Part shown: piece by piece, positions 32,936 to 38,538 of the stretch
How positions within the stretch are numbered: position 1 is the first letter of the stretch
Layout of the letters: each line of letters starts with the position of its first letter
Assembly: GCA_025964575.1 (NCBI GenBank)
Contig: JAOPYO010000133.1
Span: 1-38,538, forward strand
Source: Actinomycetes bacterium
GTDB taxonomy: Bacteria; Actinomycetota; Actinomycetes; Streptosporangiales; Streptosporangiaceae
Length of the DNA: 38,538 nucleotides
Direction of reading: 5' to 3'
Notes under the pieces: generated by a model
What the model was told of the DNA's origin: nothing
The model's database searches: none
What the model saw: the letters and a program-made list of their open reading frames with translations, nothing else
Program-made: the position numbers and the translations under genes

Positions 32936-33787
32936 TTACTGTGGGCCGCGCTCGCCGCCATACCAGTTTCGGTCATTCCCCTCGGGGTGCTGTTCCTGCT
33001 GAGGCTGCTGCTGAGGCTGCTGGGGGTCGTAAGAGGGCTGCGGATTCTCCCCGCCCCCGTAGGCCTGAGTCCAGCCTGCGGCCTCACCCTCGCCCTGCGC
33101 GGGCTGCTGCGGATACTGCTGGCCGTAGCCCTGCTGGCCGTACTGCTGTTGCTGGCCGTACGGCTGTTGCTGAGCGTAACCCTGCGGGTACTGCTGCTGG
33201 CCGTACTGCTGCGGGTCGTACCCGGGCTGTTGAGCCTGCTGCTGCGGGTCGTACTGCTGCTGTCCCTGCGGGTAGCCGTACTGCTGGCCGTACGCCTGGT
33301 AGCCGGGCTGTAGGCCACCCGGCACAGCGGGCTTCGGCGGCTGAAGCGACTGAAACACCGTGAAGACGTAGTAGCCGGCGATCCCGGTCAGCACAAGCTT
33401 CGAGGCCCCATAGAGGAACGCGCTCAGCTTGGCACCGAATCCGACGCCGACGCCCAGAGAGCTGCCGGCCAGCATCCCCGCCAGCAGCGAGATCACGCCG
33501 AACAGCAGACCGGCCCCGAGCAGGCCGAGCCCCATCATGGCGATGGTCTTGGCCTGCGGCGAGGGGCTCTCACCGCGAGTCACGAACAGCACGGCCAGGA
33601 CCACCAGGGCGGCCAGCGTGAAGCTTGCGAACAGGCCAGGGCCGCCGGCCTCGTTCAACGCTCGGTAGGTGAACTTGTATTCACCGAAAAGAAGGGTCAC
33701 CAAACCGGCCAGGAGCTGCAGTCCCGCAGCCCCGACGAGGGCCCAGGCAGCCGGTTCCCGGAACCGCTGCAATGCATCCTTGTCCAC
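32936..33787 (-). CDS. Membrane protein with Q/Y/G/P-rich disordered tail
   Basis: A 283-aa protein. The first 150 residues hold four membrane helices (about 14-36, 50-70, 80-108, 122-148), for example AAGLQLLAGLVTLLFG and FTLAALVVLAVLFVTRG. From about residue 155 to the end the chain is low complexity, made almost only of Gln, Tyr, Gly and Pro with repeats such as YGQQ, QQYP, YDPQQ and QQQP. It ends WYGGERGPQ. Similar small polytopic proteins with such tails occur in actinomycetes but no function is assigned. ATG at 33787, GAGAAACTCCAG-type weak upstream site on the minus strand. Expressed toward whiB but with a 184-base gap, so probably separately transcribed. Divergent from fbiA. Confidence 0.85.
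   Translation of the reverse strand: MDKDALQRFREPAAWALVGAAGLQLLAGLVTLLFGEYKFTYRALNEAGGPGLFASFTLAALVVLAVLFVTRGESPSPQAKTIAMMGLGLLGAGLLFGVISLLAGMLAGSSLGVGVGFGAKLSAFLYGASKLVLTGIAGYYVFTVFQSLQPPKPAVPGGLQPGYQAYGQQYGYPQGQQQYDPQQQAQQPGYDPQQYGQQQYPQGYAQQQPYGQQQQYGQQGYGQQYPQQPAQGEGEAAGWTQAYGGGENPQPSYDPQQPQQQPQQEQHPEGNDRNWYGGERGPQ
32939..33325 (-). repeat. Prion-like low-complexity coding region
   Basis: About 129 codons with short imperfect repeats of CAG/CAGTAC/GGC type, encoding YGQQ/YDPQQ/QQYP motifs of the preceding gene. DNA repeats are diverged at third positions, so the protein composition, not only slippage, appears to be maintained. Confidence 0.75.
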
Positions 33788-33927
33788 GAGAAACTCCAGA
33801 GAGAGATATCTGCCTTACAGTGCAAGCTTTGCACACCACCTGTGCTCACGTCCTGTATCCGATGATCGGTGTTACTCCGATAACGTTTCGCCCCAGGTCG
33901 CGGCCGGTGTTCGAGCAATGGGAGACT

Positions 33928-33943
33928 GATCCGCATGCGGATC
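33928..33943. promoter_or_regulatory. fbiA: Perfect 16-bp palindrome over the fbiA start codon
   Basis: GATCCGCATGCGGATC is centred on the ATG of fbiA (33935-33937), two bases after GGGAGACT, which supplies the ribosome site. As DNA it could bind a dimer; as RNA it could fold around the start codon. One such palindrome per window is near chance expectation, so only its position makes it notable. Confidence 0.5.
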
Positions 33944-34897
33944 GTGGTGTTGGCGGGCGGGATCGGCGGAGCCCGTTTCCTGCGAGGACTAAAACAAGTC
34001 GCGTCGGCGGAGGTAGGGCCCGGAGCCGGCAGTCCGGCCGAGATCACCGTCATCGGCAACACCGGCGACGACATCAGGCTGTTCGGGCTGCAGGTCTGCC
34101 CCGATCTGGACACGGTGATGTACACCCTGGGTGGGGGCATCAACGAGGACCAGGGCTGGGGACGTGCGGACGAGACCTTCACCCTGCGCGACGAGCTCGC
34201 GGCGTACGACGTCGGGCCCGCCTGGTTCGGCTTGGGCGACCGCGACTTCGCGACGCACATCGTACGGACCCAGATGCTCGACGCGGGCTATCCGCTGTCG
34301 GCCGTCACGGAGGCCCTGTGCTCCCGGTGGCGCCCAGGCGTCCGGCTGATCCCGATGAGCGACGACCGGGTCGAGACCCACGTCGTCATCGCGGACGAAT
34401 CGGGTAGGCGGGCGATCCACTTCCAGGAGTGGTGGGTCCGCCTGCGCGCCGGGGTGCCGGCCGAGGCCATCACCGCGGTCGGTGCGGAGGACGCCAAGCC
34501 GGCGCCTGGAGTGCTCGAGGCCATCGAGGCGGCCGACGTGGTGCTCCTGCCGCCGTCGAACCCGGTGGTGAGCGTGGGCACGATCCTCGCGATTCCCGGT
34601 ATCCGGGCCGCGCTCGTGGCCAAGACGGTGGTGGGGGTCTCCCCGATCATCGGCGGAGCGCCGGTGCGGGGCATGGCCGACGCCTGCCTGACCGCCATCG
34701 GCGTGGAGACCTCCGCCCAGGCGGTCGCCGCGCACTATGGCCCCGAACTGCTCGACGGCTGGCTGGTCGACACCGTCGACGCCGATGTGGCCGTCGATGG
34801 CATCGAGGTGCGGGCCCGGCCGCTGCTCATGACCGATCCCGAGAGCACGGCCGCCATCGCGAAAGCCGCCCTCGACCTCGCCGCGGAGCTCCAGTGA
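33935..34897 (+). CDS. fbiA: 2-phospho-L-lactate transferase (CofD/FbiA), F420 biosynthesis
   Basis: A 320-aa transferase that joins the phosphoenolpyruvyl or lactyl phosphate moiety to FO, giving dehydro-F420-0 or F420-0. Signatures: [16 protein letters not shown] at the N-terminus, [25 protein letters not shown], the [11 protein letters not shown] motif, and [16 protein letters not shown] followed by [10 protein letters not shown] with [17 protein letters not shown] lies nine bases before the ATG. The stop overlaps the fbiB GTG (GTGA), so the two are coupled. The neighbouring WhiB gene and this order are the same as in mycobacteria. Confidence 0.97.
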   Translation: MRIVVLAGGIGGARFLRGLKQVASAEVGPGAGSPAEITVIGNTGDDIRLFGLQVCPDLDTVMYTLGGGINEDQGWGRADETFTLRDELAAYDVGPAWFGLGDRDFATHIVRTQMLDAGYPLSAVTEALCSRWRPGVRLIPMSDDRVETHVVIADESGRRAIHFQEWWVRLRAGVPAEAITAVGAEDAKPAPGVLEAIEAADVVLLPPSNPVVSVGTILAIPGIRAALVAKTVVGVSPIIGGAPVRGMADACLTAIGVETSAQAVAAHYGPELLDGWLVDTVDADVAVDGIEVRARPLLMTDPESTAAIAKAALDLAAELQ

Positions 34898-36198
34898 CCC
34901 ACCTGCAAATCTGGGGGGTGCAGGGACTTCCAGAGGTAGTCGAGGGAAACGACCTCGCCGCCCTGATCGCCGCCGCCCTCCGCGCTGGGTTGGCCGACGG
35001 AGACGTGGTCGTGGTCACGTCGAAGATCGTGAGCAAGGCCGAGGGGCGGGTGCTGGTCGCGGACGACCGGGAGAAGGCGATCGACGCCGAGACGGTGCGG
35101 GTCGTCGCTCGGCGTACCCACGCCCGAGGCGAGACTCGGATCGTGGAGACGCGCCATGGCCTGGTCCTGGCCGCGGCCGGGGTGGACTCCTCCAACACCG
35201 CGGCCGGAACGGTGCTGTTGCTGCCCGAGGACCCCGACGCCTCGGCCGGCCGGATCCGCTCCGGCCTGCGCGAACTACTGGACGTCAACGTCGGCGTCAT
35301 CGTCTCCGACACCCTTGGCCGGCCGTGGCGCAACGGACTCACCGACGCCGCGATCGGGGTCGCCGGGCTGCCGCCGCTGGACGACCTGCGTGGCCGCAGC
35401 GATGCGTACGGCAACCGGCTGGACGCCACCGTCACCGCCATCGCGGACGAGATCGCGGCCGCCGCGGAGCTGGTCAAGGGCAAGCTGGCCGGGGTACCGG
35501 TCGCGGTGGTCCGCGGCCTGAACCATCTGGTCACCGCTCCGGACGAGGACGGTCCGGGCGGCCGGGCGCTGGTGCGCCCACCCGCCGAGGACATGTTCCG
35601 GTACGGCTCCGCCGAGGTCCTGCACGCCCGCCGGACCATCCGGGAGTTCACCGACGATGCCGTGGACCCGGAGGCCATACGCCGGGCCGTGGCGGCGGCG
35701 ATCACCGCACCAGCGCCGCACCACACGACCCCCTGGCGGTTCGTACTGCTGGAGTCGGCCGGGTCACGGACCAGGCTGCTGGACGCCATGCGGGACGCCT
35801 GGATCGCGGACCTGCGCCGCGACGGGTTCACCGAAGAGTCGATCGCCCGGCGGACCGCCCGCGGTGATGTGCTGCGGCGCGCCCCGTATCTGGTCGTGCC
35901 CTGCCTGGTGATGGACGGCTCACATGAATACCCGGATGAGCGGCGGGCCCGGGCGGAGCGGGAGATGTTCCTGGTCGCCATGGGCGCCGGGGTCGAGAAC
36001 CTGCTTGTCGCGCTGGCCGTCGAGGGCCTCGGCTCCTGCTGGGTGTCGAGCACGATGTTCTGCTCCGAGGTCGTCCGGAAGGCGCTGGAACTGCCGGAGT
36101 CCTGGGACCCGATGGGCGCGGTCGGGGTGGGCCACGCCGCCGCCCCGCCCCGCGACCGCCCACCCCGCGACCCGAGTTCCTTCATCCAGACCCGCTGA
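34894..36198 (+). CDS. fbiB: F420:gamma-glutamyl ligase with nitroreductase domain (FbiB)
   Basis: A 434-aa bifunctional enzyme. The N-terminal CofE domain (about 1-245) adds gamma-linked glutamates to F420-0. It begins [20 protein letters not shown] and has [34 protein letters not shown] and [21 protein letters not shown]. The C-terminal FMN-binding nitroreductase domain (about 250-434), with [32 protein letters not shown] and [11 protein letters not shown], fits the reduction of dehydro-F420-0 and enhancement of polyglutamylation described for the mycobacterial protein. The GTG 34894 start overlaps the fbiA stop. It is followed five bases later by the DNA glycosylase gene. Confidence 0.97.
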   Translation: MTHLQIWGVQGLPEVVEGNDLAALIAAALRAGLADGDVVVVTSKIVSKAEGRVLVADDREKAIDAETVRVVARRTHARGETRIVETRHGLVLAAAGVDSSNTAAGTVLLLPEDPDASAGRIRSGLRELLDVNVGVIVSDTLGRPWRNGLTDAAIGVAGLPPLDDLRGRSDAYGNRLDATVTAIADEIAAAAELVKGKLAGVPVAVVRGLNHLVTAPDEDGPGGRALVRPPAEDMFRYGSAEVLHARRTIREFTDDAVDPEAIRRAVAAAITAPAPHHTTPWRFVLLESAGSRTRLLDAMRDAWIADLRRDGFTEESIARRTARGDVLRRAPYLVVPCLVMDGSHEYPDERRARAEREMFLVAMGAGVENLLVALAVEGLGSCWVSSTMFCSEVVRKALELPESWDPMGAVGVGHAAAPPRDRPPRDPSSFIQTR

Positions 36199-36202
36199 CC
36201 CG

Positions 36203-37099
36203 ATGCTGACCCGGGAGTGGCGGCCGCCGTGGCCGGTGGACGTGGGGCGGACGCTGTCACCGCACCGGCGTGGTCCGCACGACCCCGCCTTCCAGATCAC
36301 GCCCGATGGGGCGATCTGGCGGGCTTCGCACACTCCGGACGGCCCCGGCACGCTGCGGGTCGTCGCCGGCCACGGGGTCGTCGAGGCGACCGCCTATGGC
36401 GCGGGCGCGGAGTGGCTGCTCGACGGGCTTCCGGAGTTGCTGGGCGCGGGCGATGATCCTGGTGAGCTGGACCCCGGGCACCCCGTCGTACGGGAGGCGG
36501 TGGTGCGGCAACCGGGTCTGCGGATCGGGCGGACCCGCCGGGTCTTCGAGGCGCTGGTCCCCGCCGTGCTGGAGCAGAAGGTCCTGAGCCTCGAAGCCTG
36601 GCGCGCGTGGCGCTACCTGCTCCGGCGCTTCGGCGAGCCCGCTCCGGGGCCGTCCGACGGGTCCCCTGAGCTGCGGGTGCCCCCGCCGCCCGAGGTCTGG
36701 GCGGTCATCCCCTCCTGGGAGTGGCATCGCTCGGGGGCGGAAGCGATACGGGCTCGTACGATCATGAACGCGGCCCGGCTGGCGTCCCGGCTGGAGCTCC
36801 GCGCGTCGGACGAGCGTCTGCGGTCTTTGCCGGGGATCGGAGTGTGGACCTCCGCGGAGATCCGGCAGCGGGCGCTCGGGGATCCCGACGCCGTCTCGGT
36901 CGGTGACTACAACCTGCCTGCTCTGGTGGGCTGGGCGTTGGCCGGCACGAAGGTGGACGACGCGGGGATGCTCGAGCTGCTGGCGCCCTTTGCGGGGCAA
37001 CGTTACCGGGTCACCCGGCTGCTGGAACTGTCCGGCGGTGCTTTGCGTCCGCCGCGCAGGGGGCCGCGGATGTCCGTCCGTGACTATCGGGCGTTCTGA
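36203..37099 (+). CDS. DNA-3-methyladenine glycosylase, AlkA-type HhH-GPD
   Basis: A 298-aa base-excision repair glycosylase that removes alkylated purines. The helix-hairpin-helix LPGIGVWTS (209-217) is followed by a Gly/Pro-rich loop and the catalytic Asp235 in VSVGDYNLPALVGWAL. EQKVLSLEAWRAWRYLLRRFG before it is the usual HhH-GPD helix. The N-terminal 110 residues form the AlkA-like beta domain. ATG 36203 lies five bases after the fbiB stop, so the gene is in the fbi operon, an arrangement common in actinobacteria. A ribosome site is not obvious, consistent with coupling. Its 3' end overlaps the opposing 37011 frame by 89 bases. Confidence 0.93.
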   Translation: MLTREWRPPWPVDVGRTLSPHRRGPHDPAFQITPDGAIWRASHTPDGPGTLRVVAGHGVVEATAYGAGAEWLLDGLPELLGAGDDPGELDPGHPVVREAVVRQPGLRIGRTRRVFEALVPAVLEQKVLSLEAWRAWRYLLRRFGEPAPGPSDGSPELRVPPPPEVWAVIPSWEWHRSGAEAIRARTIMNAARLASRLELRASDERLRSLPGIGVWTSAEIRQRALGDPDAVSVGDYNLPALVGWALAGTKVDDAGMLELLAPFAGQRYRVTRLLELSGGALRPPRRGPRMSVRDYRAF

Positions 37100-37328
37100 C
37101 GGTCTCGCGAGCGGCACGGCGCCCGCTCCGAAGGGAACGGCGCCTGCCCCGGGCGGAACGGCGCTCGCCGGGAGCGGAGTCGCGGCGGAACCAGAAGTGA
37201 CCGGGCGTCCAGTCGAGGCCGTCGCGGCTGTCCGCGCCGAGGAACGGTGTGAGGATCGCGAGCGTGACGAAGATGGCGAGCATGACCAGCATGGGAGGTG
37301 TCCTTCGCATAAAGATTTGCTGGGCCAT
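37011..37328 (-). CDS. Small single-pass membrane protein, tentative
   Basis: A 105-aa frame whose first 40 residues look real: MRRTPPMLVMLAIFVTLAIL forms one membrane helix followed by TPFLGADSRDGLDWTPGHFWFRR, a motif I associate with small actinomycete membrane proteins (recollection only). The second half is Arg-rich and encoded by the 21-bp tandem repeats at 37113-37175, then runs antisense into the glycosylase gene, so the true product may be shorter or altered by a frameshift. Starts ATG 37328 or ATG 37310; no strong ribosome site. Function unknown. Confidence 0.45.
   Translation of the reverse strand: MAQQIFMRRTPPMLVMLAIFVTLAILTPFLGADSRDGLDWTPGHFWFRRDSAPGERRSARGRRRSLRSGRRAARETVRTPDSHGRTSAAPCAADAKHRRTVPAAG
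37113..37175. repeat. Three 21-bp tandem repeats
   Basis: Three consecutive 21-base units beginning GGCACGGCGC, GGAACGGCGC and GGAACGGCGC, sharing most bases. They lie just after the glycosylase stop and inside the opposing small frame, where each encodes a seven-residue Arg-rich unit ending RRS or RRA. Confidence 0.75.
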
Positions 37329-37600
37329 GGCCGTGGCCCGGGACTCCCGCGGGGTGGAACACCTCTAGTCTGCGCCGCCCGACTGTTCAGGTCCAGCGAT
37401 TGTTTCTCCCTGGAACAGTTCAGCAAAGCTGCACTATCGCCTGGCGAGGTCAGCAGCGCCCCAGAAAGACCGGCCCCTGCCAGGTCAATCGCGAGCCGAA
37501 GCGACATATGGTGCGAAGCGTGAGGCCGCTGGAGGAGTCCGTGTCACTCGGCGCGGAGGTCCCCTGCGACCCAATATGACGCTTGGCATACAGTTCGGAT

Positions 37601-38538
37601 ATGGACCATGGTGTGACGCCCGAGCGGGGCGAGCGGAACAGGGCAGCGAACCCCGAGCAAGACGAGGCAGCAAGCCACGAGCAGCACGAGGCGGAGTCCG
37701 CGCGGTTTGAACCTGCGCCTACGAGCACGGTGACCGAGTCCGCGCTGCGCCGGGCGCTGGCCCGTGCTCGCGATGGCAAGACGCTCGACCTTACCGAGGC
37801 CACGACACTGTTGCATGCCCGCGGCGCGCAGCTGGACGACCTGCTGACCTATGCCGCGCGCACTCGGGACGCCGGGCTCGAAGCCGTCGGCCGGCCCGGG
37901 ATCATCACCTACAGCCGCAAGGTCTTCATCCCGCTCACCCGGCTGTGCCGGGATCGCTGCGGCTACTGCACGTTCGCCACCGTGCCGCACAAGCTCGAGT
38001 CGCCGTTTCTAAGCCCCGACGAGGTCCTCGAGATCGCCCGTCAAGGGGCCGCGATGGGCTGTAAAGAGGCCCTGTTCACCCTGGGCGACCGCCCCGAGGA
38101 CCGCTGGAAGCCGGCCCGCGAGTGGCTCGACGCGCACGGATACGACGACACACTCTCCTACGTCCGCGCGATGGCGATCCGGGTGCTGGAGGAGACCGGC
38201 CTGCTACCGCACCTCAACCCCGGCGTCATGAGCTGGCAGGACTTCCAGCGGCTCAAGCCGGTCGCCCCCTCGATGGGGATGATGCTGGAGACCACCGCGA
38301 CCCGGCTGTTCAGCGAGAAGGGCGGTCCGCACTTCGGCTCGCCCGACAAGGACCCGGCCGTACGCCTCCGGGTGCTGGAGGAGGCGGGCCGCACCAACGT
38401 CCCCTTCACCACCGGCATCCTCATCGGCATCGGGGAGACCTTCGAGGAGCGGGCCGACGCGCTGTTCGCGATCCGCAAGACGATGCGTGAGTACGGCGCC
38501 ATCCAGGAAGTGATCATCCAGAACTTCCGCGCCAAGCC
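37601..38538 (+). CDS. fbiC: FO synthase FbiC, CofG half (3' end off window)
   Basis: The first 312 codons of the bifunctional radical-SAM FO synthase, which condenses a tyrosine-derived radical with a pyrimidine to make the F420 chromophore. The N-terminal CofG half shows the radical SAM motif CRDRCGYC (Cys116, 120, 123) after VFIPLTRL, then [27 protein letters not shown] and [11 protein letters not shown]. The reading frame is open to the right edge; the CofH half is beyond it. ATG 37601 gives a 45-residue Glu/Gln/Ala-rich N-terminal extension, and GTG 37613 or GTG 37727 are other possible starts; a stop precedes TTG 37583. No clear ribosome site; leaderless start is possible with CATACA just upstream. 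Confidence 0.96.
   Translation, partial: MDHGVTPERGERNRAANPEQDEAASHEQHEAESARFEPAPTSTVTESALRRALARARDGKTLDLTEATTLLHARGAQLDDLLTYAARTRDAGLEAVGRPGIITYSRKVFIPLTRLCRDRCGYCTFATVPHKLESPFLSPDEVLEIARQGAAMGCKEALFTLGDRPEDRWKPAREWLDAHGYDDTLSYVRAMAIRVLEETGLLPHLNPGVMSWQDFQRLKPVAPSMGMMLETTATRLFSEKGGPHFGSPDKDPAVRLRVLEEAGRTNVPFTTGILIGIGETFEERADALFAIRKTMREYGAIQEVIIQNFRAK

Noticed and set aside
32987..33313. A Leu/Val/Arg-rich plus-strand frame that looks like a membrane protein
   Set aside because: It is the exact reverse of the CAG/CTG-rich Gln repeat region, which reads as Leu-rich sequence on the other strand.

Overview
The window is 38.5 kb of very GC-rich chromosomal DNA with strongly G/C-ending codons, many GTG starts and ATGA/GTGA stop-start overlaps. 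It is typical of a sporulating actinomycete. The gene set (MtrAB-LpqB, WhiB2-type WhiB, SpoIIM, DUF3499, DUF5719, F420 biosynthesis genes fbiA/fbiB/fbiC) and gene order suggest a Streptosporangiales/Thermomonosporaceae-like organism. The lineage is my inference and no marker gene here fixes it. No rRNA, tRNA, CRISPR array, phage or transposase gene was seen. lpqB is cut by the left edge and fbiC by the right edge.

Layout. 1-3312 (minus): mtrA-mtrB-lpqB, an envelope and cell-division two-component system with its lipoprotein. 3773-9502 (plus): a tightly overlapping operon of a multi-pass membrane protein, DUF4129, DUF4350, MoxR AAA+ ATPase and DUF58. Its usual companions spoIIM (minus) and an RDD protein (plus) follow at 11895-14033, but between them sit a small predicted exported protein and an isolated secY paralogue. 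14066-17451 (minus): two S-adenosylhomocysteine hydrolases of different structural type in tandem, separated by a perfect 20-bp hairpin, plus an unknown 200-aa protein. 17671-20679 (plus): a MerR regulator, then a NarL-type histidine kinase (with a collagen-like segment) and response regulator. 20813-22060: a secreted protein with seven W-x-x-G repeats. 22072-25840 (minus): CDF cation transporter, then manB, a Trm112-like zinc protein and a SIS-domain sugar isomerase, preceded by DUF3499. 26573-28623: a degenerate metallopeptidase-family protein (plus) and DUF5719 (minus). 28620-32222 (minus): a 1200-aa membrane glycosyltransferase 2. 32488-33787 (minus): whiB and a membrane protein with a Q/Y/G-rich tail. 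33935-38538 (plus): fbiA, fbiB, an AlkA-type DNA glycosylase and the start of fbiC.

How it fits together. Most genes concern the cell envelope and its regulation: MtrAB-LpqB, MoxR/DUF58, a sugar-nucleotide supply route (ManB, SIS isomerase), a large polytopic glycosyltransferase and WhiB. They sit next to coenzyme F420 synthesis and the S-adenosylhomocysteine arm of the methyl cycle. The core order resembles, from memory, the Mycobacterium tuberculosis Rv3244c-Rv3262 region (lpqB, mtrB, mtrA, sahH, manB, whiB2, fbiA, fbiB).

The least ordinary content is the isolated secY with its exported neighbour, the two-type SAHH tandem with its hairpin, two copies of a dispersed intergenic palindrome (8081-8121 and 23020-23062), two copies of a 32-bp repeat (7022-7053 and 20867-20898), and several long hairpins placed exactly at translation starts. 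Many long open frames antisense to real genes exist because of the base composition and are not annotated.
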